The notes under the pieces were generated by a model, which ran no database searches, had not been told where the DNA came from, and was given only the letters and a program-made list of their open reading frames with translations. From contig JANQWS010000023.1 of NCBI GenBank assembly GCA_030729785.1, positions 124,001 through 188,000 of the forward strand: a DNA stretch of 64,000 bases. Direction: 5' to 3'. A program made the position numbers and the translations under genes. The stretch is from Algoriphagus sp. GTDB taxonomy: Bacteria; Bacteroidota; Bacteroidia; Cytophagales; Cyclobacteriaceae. Positions 25,695 through 34,409 of this stretch are shown piece by piece; positions within the stretch are counted from its first letter, which is position 1; the number at the start of each line of letters is the position of its first letter.

Positions 25695-25726
25695 AAAAAT
25701 AAGGGGCTTCCGCCCCTTATTTTTTA
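25694..25726. terminator. Bidirectional terminator between tetR and the 140-aa gene
   Basis: Stem AATAAGGGGC / GCCCCTTATT with a TTCC loop, flanked by A-run and T-run, sits between the convergent stop codons and overlaps the stop of the minus-strand gene. Confidence 0.88.
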
Positions 25727-26146
25727 CCTACTTTTCCATAACTCTTTCAATTGCCTGCCATTGACTAGCAATACAAATCGAACTGGATTGGGGATTAGTA
25801 CAATTCGCAGATCCACTTTACCCAATTGATCCGACTCTATAGGCACCCCCTGCTCCCCACTTACCTCATACGTAATGCTACCTTTTGCATCGGGAAGCAT
25901 CTCTAGGTAGGTATTGGCCAAATAAGCGGTAGGAAGTAGTACATCCGTATCGGATTTCAACTTGGTGTAAATCTTTTCCAATTCAGGAGCTAATACATCC
26001 TCGTAATTCTCGTTAAAATCATCTTCGAGGTCGTGTAATTGCTCCTCTAAATCGTCGTAATTTTCATCACTATATTCCAATGCACTTAACTGTATTCGTT
26101 GCTGTACAATTTCAGTAAGTTCTTGGTCAATTTTTTCCCAATTCAT
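25724..26146 (-). CDS. Conserved hypothetical protein, 140 aa
   Basis: No recognised function. The N-terminal half is an acidic coiled-coil-like helix (SALEYSDENYDDLEEQLHDLEDDFNENYEDVL), and the C-terminal half alternates beta strands (GKVDLRIVLIPNPVRFVLLVNGRQLKELW). It has no signal peptide or membrane segment. A near-consensus CATATTTG lies about 25 bases upstream of its start. Its location between tetR and the MDR reductase gives no functional clue. Confidence 0.68.
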   Translation of the reverse strand: MNWEKIDQELTEIVQQRIQLSALEYSDENYDDLEEQLHDLEDDFNENYEDVLAPELEKIYTKLKSDTDVLLPTAYLANTYLEMLPDAKGSITYEVSGEQGVPIESDQLGKVDLRIVLIPNPVRFVLLVNGRQLKELWKSR

Positions 26147-26215
26147 GGTGATAGTCTTTGTTATTCGGTTGCAAATATGGCGATAATCCTAAAAATAGCC
26201 GTTCAATGCGACCAA

Positions 26216-27187
26216 CTATTCGCTTACAAATAGAATTTTTCCATTTCTACCAGCTTGTTCATAAGCAGTTAATGCTGCTTTAAATTCCGATAGCGGGTAA
26301 GTAGCAGCTACATCCACTTTTGATTCTTCCTGCATCAAAAATCCAAATACCTGTTGAAATGCCTTCATCCGTTGTTCGGTAGGAAGTTCTTCTACCCAAG
26401 TACTCAACCAGAAACCTTCAATACGTAGGTTTTTAAAAATGAGCAATCCACTATTGATGGAAAGATTTTCCAAAGCAAGTGCACCAAATACAAGCATTCG
26501 CCCTTTTTGCTTCAAACAGGATAAAGCCTTCACACCCAAATCCCCTCCCACTGCATCAAAAACCACATCCACGCCTACCTCAGTTTTTTCAAAAATCAAC
26601 TTCGCCAGTTTCTCCGTGCTGGTATTGATAACTAGTTCTGCGCCTAAATCCATCAATAATTGCTTCTGAGATTCATGGCGAACAGTGGCTGCCACACGAA
26701 TACCCTTTGCTTTAGCCATCTGAATAGCAAATTTTCCAAAGGCAGAGGCACCTGCAGTTAACAACAACCATTCACCAGATTCCAAACCTGACTCCTCAAT
26801 CATTCCGTATGCAGTCATCGGATTAACAAAAGCCTGACAAGCAACCTCATCCGACATTTGAGCTGGAATTGGGATAACCCCAGCGGCTGGTATACAAACA
26901 TATTCTTTCCAGGTACCAATCGCCGTAAACATTACCCGTGTACCTACCGCAACTTTTCCAGCCTCATCCCCTTTCTCAACTACCCCACTGGCTTCAAAAC
27001 CTGCACTGCTAGGCAATTTAGGGGTAATCCCATACATTCCACGGATAAACATAATGTCCGAAGGATTGATGTTTCGTGCCTTTACTCGGATCAATACTTC
27101 CTGTGCCTTGGGTTGAGGCATTTCGCTTTCCTTGAGATACAAGACCTCCTGTGGTGTGCCAGTTTGATCAAAAATTAATTCTTTCAT
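26216..27187 (-). CDS. Zinc-independent MDR-family NADPH:quinone/enoyl reductase-like oxidoreductase
   Basis: The 323-aa protein has the MDR layout: N-terminal catalytic domain (VLIRVKARNINPSDIMFIRG, SAGFEASGVVEKGD) and a Rossmann domain (LLLTAGASAFGKFAIQMAKAKG, residues ~140-165). The zinc-ligand Cys of alcohol dehydrogenases is absent, which fits quinone reductases and mitochondrial 2-enoyl-thioester reductases (Etr1/MECR). In divergent orientation to the SDR/ACAD operon, an enoyl reduction role is attractive but unproven. Confidence 0.88.
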   Translation of the reverse strand: MKELIFDQTGTPQEVLYLKESEMPQPKAQEVLIRVKARNINPSDIMFIRGMYGITPKLPSSAGFEASGVVEKGDEAGKVAVGTRVMFTAIGTWKEYVCIPAAGVIPIPAQMSDEVACQAFVNPMTAYGMIEESGLESGEWLLLTAGASAFGKFAIQMAKAKGIRVAATVRHESQKQLLMDLGAELVINTSTEKLAKLIFEKTEVGVDVVFDAVGGDLGVKALSCLKQKGRMLVFGALALENLSINSGLLIFKNLRIEGFWLSTWVEELPTEQRMKAFQQVFGFLMQEESKVDVAATYPLSEFKAALTAYEQAGRNGKILFVSE

Positions 27188-27298
27188 ACGAATAGAAAAA
27201 AGAGATAATGTGGGACAATTAGTGAATTTGCTTGGCCTACAAGTTACAGCATGGCCATATTTTTCCTATCTTTTGGAAGTAAAATAACCCAAAAACAC

Positions 27299-28066
27299 AT
27301 GGATTTATCTTCAGTTTTTTCATTGGATGGAAAAGTAGCACTGATTACAGGAGCTAGCAAAGGCATTGGTTTTGGCATCGCAGAAATCTTTGCTGCAGCA
27401 GGCGCTAAAGTAGTCATCAGCAGTAGAAAGCAGGAAGCATTGGATGAGCAAGCAGAACAACTAAATGCCAAAGGGTATGAAGTGACTGGAATTGCCTGTA
27501 ATGTAGGAAATATGGCTGAATTACCGCTTTTAGTAGATAAAACAGTGGATAAATACGGGACCATTGATATTCTAGTAAATAATGCTGCCAGTAATCCTGT
27601 TTTTGGGCCTGTTCATGAAACCACTCTTGAAGCCTTTGATAAAATCATGAACGTGAATGTGAAGGCGGCATTCGAACTTAGCAGGCTGTGTTATCCCCAC
27701 CTTAGAAAATCGGCAGCTGCATCCGTTATTAATATTTCTAGTATTGGGGGAATATCCCCAGAGCAAGGCTTAGGAATTTATTCGGTTTCCAAAGCTGCCT
27801 TGATTTCACTCACCAAGGTTTTTGCCAAAGAATGGGGAGATTCTAAAATTCGTGTCAATGCCATTTGTCCAGGTCTCATTCAAACTAAGTTCTCCGAAGC
27901 GCTTTGGTCCAATGAAAAAATACTAGCCATGATTCTAAAGCAATTGGCTATAAAAAGAGCAGGAACCTCTGAAGAAATTGGCGCTATGGCCTTATTCCTT
28001 GCCTCTCCTGCATCTTCCTACACCACTGGGGCCATTTTAACAGCAGATGGAGGGTTTACAATCTAA
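27299..28066 (+). CDS. Short-chain dehydrogenase/reductase (SDR)
   Basis: I start at ATG 27299 (MDLSSVFSLDGKVALITGASKG), 16 codons after the tracked start, because the Rossmann TGASKGIGFG motif normally sits near residue 15-20 and a TATCTTTTG stretch (~27267) could be the promoter. The 255-aa protein has NNAAS, the catalytic Ser (INISSIGG), YSVSK (Tyr and Lys) and the C-terminal ADGGFTI end of FabG-like SDRs. It probably oxidises or reduces a hydroxyacyl/ketoacyl-CoA. Its stop overlaps the ACAD start by one base (TAATG). Confidence 0.92.
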   Translation: MDLSSVFSLDGKVALITGASKGIGFGIAEIFAAAGAKVVISSRKQEALDEQAEQLNAKGYEVTGIACNVGNMAELPLLVDKTVDKYGTIDILVNNAASNPVFGPVHETTLEAFDKIMNVNVKAAFELSRLCYPHLRKSAAASVINISSIGGISPEQGLGIYSVSKAALISLTKVFAKEWGDSKIRVNAICPGLIQTKFSEALWSNEKILAMILKQLAIKRAGTSEEIGAMALFLASPASSYTTGAILTADGGFTI

Positions 28067-29274
28067 TGAGTAAAAACCAGGAAATCCCAGCAGCACAACT
28101 ACAGAAACTTCTAATCGCCTATCGAGAGTTTGTAGAATTAGAACTATTTCCCATCGATTTGGATGTAGTCAAAGGCCCCTTTAAATCATATTTACCCAAA
28201 CTAAGAGCTTTACGTGAAAAAGCGAAGTCCATGGGTCTATTTGTGCCACATTTGGCCAAGGAGGAAGGTGGCTTGGGATTGGACCTGGTACAATTTGCGC
28301 AGGTATCCGAAATTTTGGGACAAAGCCCGATCGGTCATTATGTTTTCAACTGTGCCGCTCCAGATATTGGCAACATGGAATTACTTCACCAATTCGGTTC
28401 GGAGGAACAGAAAGAAAAGTGGCTTGGTCCCCTGCAGCGTGGAGAAATTCGTTCCTGCTTTGCAATGACCGAACCCCAACTTCCTGGAAGCAATCCAGTC
28501 CATCTGGCTACCACAGCTACTCGTAATGAGGAAGAATATGTTATCCAAGGACATAAATGGTTTACCACCGCCGCCGATGGTGCACAATTTACTATCGTGA
28601 TGGCCGTAACCAATCCAGATGCACCCTCACCCTATCAGAAAGCAAGCATGATCTTGCTCCCCTTAGATACACCCGGTTATACCCTTGTTCGAAACATTTC
28701 CATTATGGGTGAAGCAGGTGAAGATTACCTTTCCCATGCTGAAGTAAAATTTGAGCAGTGCCGGGTACCTCTGGCCAACCGAATAGGTTTGGAGGGTCAG
28801 GGATTTGCCTTGGCACAAGAACGACTTGGACCTGGACGAATCCATCACTGCATGCGTTGGATAGGCATATGCGAACGAGCCTTCGATATGTTGTGCAGAC
28901 GTGCTCTTTCTCGAGAACTTGAAGTAGGCAAATCGTTGGCTGACAAACAAACCATCCAAAATTGGATCGCTGAAAGTAGAGCAGAAATCAAAGCCAGCCG
29001 TCTTATGGTACTCGATACCGCACAACGGATGCAGGAACTTGGGGCAAAAGCTGTCAAAGAAGACATTTCAACCATCAAATTTTTTGTAGCCGATGTGCTC
29101 ATGAAAGTAATTGATCGTGCCATTCAGGTGCATGGCGCCCTTGGGATCACAGATGATACGCTGCTGTCTTTTTGGTACCGACACGAGCGTGGTGCACGTA
29201 TTTACGACGGACCTGATGAAGTACATAAGTCTGCACTTGCCCGTAGTATTCTTAAAAATTACGGCACTAAATGA
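28066..29274 (+). CDS. Acyl-CoA dehydrogenase family protein (ACAD10/11-like context)
   Basis: The 402-aa flavoprotein has the ACAD motifs CFAMTEPQLPGSNPVH, the substrate/FAD loop GHKWFTTAAD and the C-terminal QVHGALGITDD, close to QxxGGxGyxxd. Family members desaturate acyl-CoAs with FAD. Its partners (SDR before, phosphotransferase after, with four-base overlap) match the ACAD10/ACAD11 and levulinate LvaC/LvaA combination, in which an ACAD-fold enzyme acts on 4-phosphohydroxyacyl-CoA. Assignment to that chemistry is inference from context. Confidence 0.9.
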   Translation: MSKNQEIPAAQLQKLLIAYREFVELELFPIDLDVVKGPFKSYLPKLRALREKAKSMGLFVPHLAKEEGGLGLDLVQFAQVSEILGQSPIGHYVFNCAAPDIGNMELLHQFGSEEQKEKWLGPLQRGEIRSCFAMTEPQLPGSNPVHLATTATRNEEEYVIQGHKWFTTAADGAQFTIVMAVTNPDAPSPYQKASMILLPLDTPGYTLVRNISIMGEAGEDYLSHAEVKFEQCRVPLANRIGLEGQGFALAQERLGPGRIHHCMRWIGICERAFDMLCRRALSRELEVGKSLADKQTIQNWIAESRAEIKASRLMVLDTAQRMQELGAKAVKEDISTIKFFVADVLMKVIDRAIQVHGALGITDDTLLSFWYRHERGARIYDGPDEVHKSALARSILKNYGTK

Positions 29275-30299
29275 ATACTGTACTAAATTTTGATTTACTC
29301 AAGGATTATTTGGCTCCAATACTCCACTGTGCTGCCGATACAATCCAAGTAAATCAACTTCCAGGTGGCTATTCCAATTTGAGTTTCCTCGTAGAAAGTG
29401 CTACCGAAAAATTCATTTTAAGACGCCCACCCTTCGGTGAAAAAATTGCCAAAGCCCATGACATGTCAAGGGAGTTTAAGGTTCTTGAAGGATTGAAAAA
29501 AGCAGGCTACACCAAAAGTCCCCTACCAATTCACTATTGTGCCGAAGAATCGATTTTTGGAGCCCCCTTCTTTATCATGGAGTTTATAGAAGGTGTTATT
29601 TTAAGAAATCGAGTTCCTCAGGGAATACCCCTTGATAAAGAAGCCTTTACTGACTTATCCCGTTCAGCGATCGACTGCCTACTTGAACTTCATAATTTAG
29701 AACTTGAAAATTCCGGATTGATTCACTTGGGCAAGCCGGAAGGCTATACCCAACGCCAAGTGGAAGGATGGGTAGATCGATATTTTCGAGCTAAAACCAA
29801 TGAACTTCCAGGGTTAGAACAAGCAGCTTCTTGGCTGCTTGAAAATATTCCTTCCACAGCACCCCTCGCCTTCATCCACAACGATTTTAAGTACGACAAC
29901 ATAGTATTGGATCCACAGCAACCTACTCAAATCAAAGGAGTATTGGATTGGGAGATGGCCACGGTAGGTAACCCACTCATGGACCTAGGCACTAGCCTCG
30001 CCTATTGGGCCGAAGAAAAGGATCCTGAAATTTTAAAACTATTCAATTTAAGCCACTTACCAGGAAACCTCAGCCGGCAAGAAATAATGGAATACTATTT
30101 TTCTAATGGAACAGGCTCCAAACAAGAAATGGTCTTCTACTATGTCTTTGGCTTAGTCAAAGTGGCCGTAATCGCTCAACAAATTTTCAAACGTTATTCT
30201 CAAGGCTTTTCTACAGATCCTCGATTTGAACCACTCATCCATGTAGTGGAAGCAGCTGGAAAAAAAGCCTTAAAAACACTTCAAACTGATAAAATCTAA
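29271..30299 (+). CDS. APH-type phosphotransferase, ACAD10/LvaA-like
   Basis: The 342-aa kinase-fold protein has the nucleotide loop PGGYSNLSFLVES, the hinge FIMEFIEG, the catalytic loop FIHNDFKYDNIVLD (Brenner-like HND) and the metal site VLDWEMATVGNPLMDLG. This group is the stand-alone version of the N-terminal domain of mammalian ACAD10/11, and of LvaA in the Pseudomonas putida levulinate pathway, which phosphorylates 4-hydroxyacyl-CoA. Overlaps the ACAD gene by ATGA. Antibiotic resistance is unlikely, given the genomic partners. Confidence 0.88.
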   Translation: MNTVLNFDLLKDYLAPILHCAADTIQVNQLPGGYSNLSFLVESATEKFILRRPPFGEKIAKAHDMSREFKVLEGLKKAGYTKSPLPIHYCAEESIFGAPFFIMEFIEGVILRNRVPQGIPLDKEAFTDLSRSAIDCLLELHNLELENSGLIHLGKPEGYTQRQVEGWVDRYFRAKTNELPGLEQAASWLLENIPSTAPLAFIHNDFKYDNIVLDPQQPTQIKGVLDWEMATVGNPLMDLGTSLAYWAEEKDPEILKLFNLSHLPGNLSRQEIMEYYFSNGTGSKQEMVFYYVFGLVKVAVIAQQIFKRYSQGFSTDPRFEPLIHVVEAAGKKALKTLQTDKI

Positions 30300-30302
30300 T
30301 AC

Positions 30303-31181
30303 ATGACCCTTCGTAAAATTTGTATCCTTGGAGCAGGCACCCTTGGCTCTCGAGTAGCCCTACAATCGGCTATATCTGGCTTTACCGTTTCCATTTTTGA
30401 CTTGAAACAGGCATCCTTGGATTCGGCTCTATTCACTATGCAAAAAATCCTACGGCAACTTGTGCGCGGAGGGACGCTAACGGAGTCGCAAGTTCCTGAA
30501 ATCCTCCAACGAATACAGCCTACCTTGGACTTGCCTGAAGCATTGAAAGGAGCAGATTTGGTCAATGAAAGTGTCACGGAAGATGTAGCGATAAAAAAAT
30601 CGCTATGGGCCGAGGTCGGTAAACTCGCAGAATCCCACACTTGGTTGACCACAAATACCTCTTATCTACTCCCCTCCCAGTTTGCGGAGGAAACCGGCAG
30701 CCCATCTCGGTTTTGTGCCTTCCATTTTCATGATGTGTTTTATTCTAGGGTAGTAGACATCATGCCCCATCCAGGAACAGATCCTACCTTAATTGGGGTC
30801 CTGGAAAAATTGGGGAGAAAATTAAATCAAGTGCCTGTCATTGTGAGGAAGGAAAACCCAGGATATCTATTTAATACGATGCTGATGGCCTTATTGGGTG
30901 CTGCAGGGAAATTGATCACACGTGAGGTAGGAAGTATTGAAGATATCGACAAGTCTTGGATGGTGAATTTCCACATGCCAATGGGTCCTTTTGGAATATT
31001 AGACTCCATTGGATTGGATACCGCATGGCATGTGACCCACAAAATGTCGGATTCAGCTTCTCAAGCTTTTGCCGCCCATTTGAAAACCTACATTGATCAA
31101 GGGAAACTAGGTGAAAAAACAGGAGAAGGTTTTTATACCTATCCAAATCCACGCTACCGAGAGCCTGATTTTATTCTATAA
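30303..31181 (+). CDS. 3-hydroxyacyl-CoA dehydrogenase family protein
   Basis: The 292-aa protein has an N-terminal NAD-binding fold (ICILGAGTLGSRVALQSA), the ESVTED loop and the two-domain size of bacterial HbdA/PaaH-type enzymes. The usual active-site GxHFFNP sequence is replaced by FCAFHFHDVFYSRVVDI: the His is kept but the NP pair is HD/V, so the substrate may differ from simple 3-hydroxyacyl-CoA. The gap to the phosphotransferase is three bases. The 3' end overlaps trmB on the other strand by 11 bases. Confidence 0.86.
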   Translation: MTLRKICILGAGTLGSRVALQSAISGFTVSIFDLKQASLDSALFTMQKILRQLVRGGTLTESQVPEILQRIQPTLDLPEALKGADLVNESVTEDVAIKKSLWAEVGKLAESHTWLTTNTSYLLPSQFAEETGSPSRFCAFHFHDVFYSRVVDIMPHPGTDPTLIGVLEKLGRKLNQVPVIVRKENPGYLFNTMLMALLGAAGKLITREVGSIEDIDKSWMVNFHMPMGPFGILDSIGLDTAWHVTHKMSDSASQAFAAHLKTYIDQGKLGEKTGEGFYTYPNPRYREPDFIL

Positions 31182-31833
31182 AACAGAACTGAATGTATTT
31201 GATTTTTTCCCCTTTATCTGAAAAAATCTTCTCGTACCGAGTCTTTATTCCATGGTGGGCATCTCGCAATTCACTTTCATAGAAATCTGACGTAGAAAAT
31301 AAGACTTTGCAATCCGGGCGAGAAGCCAAAATTTCTTTGGTATAGTCAAATAGGCCTGTATTGTCTGTTTTGAAGTGGATAATCCCTCCTGCTTTCACTA
31401 GCAGCTTGTACATGTCCAAAAATCTGGTTGAGGTCAATCGTCGCTTTTCATCTCCATCTCGAGGAAATGGATCGGGAAAGGTAATCCACAGTTCAGCTAC
31501 TTCACTGGGCGCAAAAAAACTATCTAATTGTTGAATTTGTGTTCGCAAGAAGGCCACGTTGTGGATGTCTTCGGCTGTTGCCATAGAACTCCCCTTCCAG
31601 ATTCTACTTCCTTTGATATCTACACCAATAAAATTTTGATTGGGATTTTGGCGTCCAAGACCCAAGGTAAACTCCCCTCTTCCACAGGCTAGTTCAACCA
31701 CTAGGGGCTGTTCAATTTGAAATTGAAGTTCATTCCACCTCCCTTTAATCTGCTCAAAAATAGGCTTACCTGCCTGTACTACATTGGGATTGGCCTCGTT
31801 TTGTGCAAACCGAACCAGTTTTTTTCTACTCAT
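31171..31833 (-). CDS. trmB: tRNA (guanine-N7-)-methyltransferase TrmB
   Basis: The 220-aa protein has the class I methyltransferase SAM motif VVELACGRGEFTLGLG (~residue 45), GVDIKGSRIWKG and the TrmB signature ITFPDPFPRDGDEKRRLTSTRFL. It methylates G46 in the tRNA variable loop. Its ATG overlaps the folC stop by one base, and it is the last gene of the nine-gene minus-strand block. Its stop overlaps the convergent HADH gene by 11 bases. Confidence 0.95.
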   Translation of the reverse strand: MSRKKLVRFAQNEANPNVVQAGKPIFEQIKGRWNELQFQIEQPLVVELACGRGEFTLGLGRQNPNQNFIGVDIKGSRIWKGSSMATAEDIHNVAFLRTQIQQLDSFFAPSEVAELWITFPDPFPRDGDEKRRLTSTRFLDMYKLLVKAGGIIHFKTDNTGLFDYTKEILASRPDCKVLFSTSDFYESELRDAHHGIKTRYEKIFSDKGEKIKYIQFCFIE

Positions 31834-33131
31834 TAGAGGTCTTTTATTTCTGCGACCACAAAAGTACTACCTCCAATAAATATCAGGTCATCTGGAGAGG
31901 CATTTTTTCGTGCAAACTCCAATGCATCTGAAACTTTTGAAATCACTTGTCCCTTCAACCCTTTTTCTAGTGCCTTGTTCGCCAAGACATGAGCATCTAA
32001 GGCGCGAGGAAGCTTTGGTTGACAAAATAGGTAATTAGCCTCACTGGGAAGTAAGTCCAGCACCTTGGAAATATCTTTATCCTGAACCATCCCTACTACC
32101 ATCCAAAGACGGGAATAGGGATATTTTTTAAGTTGATTCACTACCTCCAAGATTCCAGCTTCGTTGTGACCTGTATCGGCGATAAGGAGTGGTCGGGTCT
32201 GCAAAATCTGCCACCTCCCCTTTAGGCCAGTTTGTTCTGAAACACCTGCCAAGCCCAAATGAAGGGCCTCTTTAGTGAGATTCCAGCCTTGTTTCCGCAT
32301 TTGTACCACCGTCTCCAAAATTCCCGGCAGGTTGAATCGCTGGTAATCACCTCCCAAGTCAAATTCCAGTTCAAAATCCTGGTCTCGACCACGTACTTGA
32401 AATCTAGAATTTTGCGATTTATCTAAATTATTCTCTTCGATTTTAGTTACCTGCCATTCTTGATCGGCAAAAATAAGTTTGGATTGCATTGCGGCAGCCT
32501 TCTGGAGAAATACGGACTGTATTTCATTTTGAGTATGGCTAATTACGACGGGAACACCCTCCTTGATAATGCCAGCCTTTTCCCCAGCAATCAGGGGAAG
32601 TGTATCTCCAAGAAACTGGGTGTGATCCAAGCCTATATTGGTAATGAGGCAAAGTTCGGGCGAAATCACATTGGTGCTATCCAATCGCCCTCCCATACCT
32701 ACCTCGATGATCGCAATATCCACTGATTCCTTTGCAAAATACCAAAAGGCCAAGCCCACAGTCATTTCGAAGAAACTGGGCTGCAGCTGATCCAAAAATT
32801 CTTTGTTGTCAGCCACAAATTGAACTACATCATCCTGGTTGATTTCTTTCCCATTGATTCGAATCCGTTCGGTGAAGGACTTCAAATGTGGTGAGGTATA
32901 CAGGCCAGTTTTGTAGCCCGCCGCTTGAAAGACTGCCGCCAAGGAGTGAGAAGTACTTCCTTTGCCGTTAGTTCCTGCTATATGGATGGATTTGAATAGA
33001 TTTTGGGGATTACCCAAATGTGAACAAAGGGCTACTGTATTCGTCAAATCTGCCTTGTAAGCAGCTGCTCCCACCCGTTGAAACATAGGTAGTGCATTAA
33101 AAAGATAATCCAAAGTCTCTTGGTAAGTCAT
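31833..33131 (-). CDS. folC: Bifunctional folylpolyglutamate synthase/dihydrofolate synthase
   Basis: The 432-aa protein is a Mur-ligase relative with the P-loop IAGTNGKGSTSHSLA (~residue 50), the FolC LYTSPHLKSFTERIRING segment (~75), VGMGGRLDSTNV (~140) and a C-terminal DTGHNEAGI segment. It adds glutamate to dihydropteroate/folates in the cytoplasm. It sits two bases after the TonB-like gene and one base before trmB, an unusual partner set for a TonB/ExbBD operon. Confidence 0.95.
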   Translation of the reverse strand: MTYQETLDYLFNALPMFQRVGAAAYKADLTNTVALCSHLGNPQNLFKSIHIAGTNGKGSTSHSLAAVFQAAGYKTGLYTSPHLKSFTERIRINGKEINQDDVVQFVADNKEFLDQLQPSFFEMTVGLAFWYFAKESVDIAIIEVGMGGRLDSTNVISPELCLITNIGLDHTQFLGDTLPLIAGEKAGIIKEGVPVVISHTQNEIQSVFLQKAAAMQSKLIFADQEWQVTKIEENNLDKSQNSRFQVRGRDQDFELEFDLGGDYQRFNLPGILETVVQMRKQGWNLTKEALHLGLAGVSEQTGLKGRWQILQTRPLLIADTGHNEAGILEVVNQLKKYPYSRLWMVVGMVQDKDISKVLDLLPSEANYLFCQPKLPRALDAHVLANKALEKGLKGQVISKVSDALEFARKNASPDDLIFIGGSTFVVAEIKDL

Positions 33132-33133
33132 GT

Positions 33134-34012
33134 TTAGTCCACCTGGATCACGAAGGTGATTTTTCCACTGGAAAAATCTGCTGCTGCCCCCCCAGATTTT
33201 TTAAAATCCAATTGATTAACTACCTGGCGGTAATAGGCCAACACTTCATTTGATACATTGTATTCTAGAGGCAAGGATTGAACGACTTTCCCCGAGCCAT
33301 CGACTGTGATCTTAAAAACAATTCGCCCGTTTCGGGTCGATACCCGGTCATTGATGCTAGGCCTTGCCGCAAACTCCCAACCTACTAAGTCAAGACTATA
33401 GCCTGCACCGCTTGCGGCTCCTTTGCCTGAACCGGAGCCTTGCAAAGCCCTACCATCCACCGCTCCCGTCGGTTTTCCCTGATCTCCTGCCGTTGAGGTA
33501 TTTCCTTGTCCCAGTCCGCTACTTGGATCTGTGCCCTTTCCTGATTTACCACCTGATCCAAATATCGCTCGTTGATCTATTTTGGGCTGTTCCACCTCTT
33601 TCTGTGCAGTTGGTTTGTCTTCTTCCTTTGGAAAACTTGGGGTAGCTACTGTTTCCCCTTTGATGGGGGAAGGCTGCGTGCTTACTGCTTTATTCGTACT
33701 TGGTTTTGACTTAGAGACAGTGGAACTAGTAGTTGCAACTGTAGCAGTGGTTGGAGGAGCAATTTCTCCTGGTGCAGGGGATTCAATAACTGGAGATTCT
33801 GTAGCACTTGTAGGTACTTCTGATTGATTTCCCGAGCCAAAGTCTGAAAAACCTAAATTTAATTCCAATCCATAAATCGGTTTGGGTGGATTAGGCTTCT
33901 CCCAGACCACGGTAAAAAAAAGCACCAAAAACAGAAGCAATTGAATGAAAATAGTGACTCCAGCGGATTGGAGGCGACTTTTTCTTTCAAAGGATTTAGA
34001 ATCCACTTCCAT
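33134..34012 (-). CDS. TonB-like energy transducer
   Basis: The 292-aa protein has one N-terminal membrane helix (AGVTIFIQLLLFLVLFFTVVW) after a basic start, a long Pro/Ser/Thr-rich periplasmic linker (~residues 60-200) and a C-terminal TonB-type domain (RNGRIVFKITVDGSGKVVQ). TonB couples the ExbBD proton motor to outer membrane receptors. It follows exbD with a one-base overlap. The linker contains Gly-rich repeats (SGKGTDPSSGLGQG). Which receptor it serves is not defined by this sequence. Confidence 0.85.
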   Translation of the reverse strand: MEVDSKSFERKSRLQSAGVTIFIQLLLFLVLFFTVVWEKPNPPKPIYGLELNLGFSDFGSGNQSEVPTSATESPVIESPAPGEIAPPTTATVATTSSTVSKSKPSTNKAVSTQPSPIKGETVATPSFPKEEDKPTAQKEVEQPKIDQRAIFGSGGKSGKGTDPSSGLGQGNTSTAGDQGKPTGAVDGRALQGSGSGKGAASGAGYSLDLVGWEFAARPSINDRVSTRNGRIVFKITVDGSGKVVQSLPLEYNVSNEVLAYYRQVVNQLDFKKSGGAAADFSSGKITFVIQVD

Positions 34013-34407
34013 TACTCTCTATAAGGTTTTGTGGCTATGGACACATTTGCCCCTAGACCTGCCGCTATTCCTCCAACTTCTACTAGGTATTCCACTGGAA
34101 CTTCTTTATCTAGATGTAGGACCACCTGACCATTTTTTCCTTCCAATAAGGGCGTTAGCGTTCCTTTTAAATCTTCTCTCGAAATCAATTGATCATTGAC
34201 CGAAAATTGCAGGTCCTTTGTTACAGAAACAGTCACCTCCTGCATCACAATATCAGAAGTTTCACTAGACGGTAAATTCACTGCAAGTCCAGAAGGAGTA
34301 ATGAAGGAAGAGGTAAGCATAAAGAAAATAAGCAAAAGAAAGATGATGTCCGTCATCGAGGACATGCTAAAAGCGGCATCTACTTTATTTTTTTGCTGTA
34401 GTCCCAT
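34012..34407 (-). CDS. exbD: ExbD/TolR family protein
   Basis: The 131-aa protein has an N-terminal cytoplasmic stretch, one membrane helix with the motor aspartate in MSSMTDIIFLLLIFFMLTSSF and a periplasmic domain (VHVS-like VVLHLDKEVPVEYLVE). It forms the proton channel with ExbB. It is two bases from exbB and overlaps tonB by one base. Confidence 0.93.
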   Translation of the reverse strand: MGLQQKNKVDAAFSMSSMTDIIFLLLIFFMLTSSFITPSGLAVNLPSSETSDIVMQEVTVSVTKDLQFSVNDQLISREDLKGTLTPLLEGKNGQVVLHLDKEVPVEYLVEVGGIAAGLGANVSIATKPYRE

Positions 34408-34409
34408 AC

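Noticed and set aside
28663-29025. 120-aa minus-strand ORF in the acyl-CoA dehydrogenase gene
   Set aside because: Antisense shadow of a gene with full ACAD motifs.
29271-30299. Aminoglycoside phosphotransferase (antibiotic resistance) interpretation
   Set aside because: The kinase fold is shared, but genomic partners are acyl-CoA enzymes and motifs fit the ACAD10/LvaA group.
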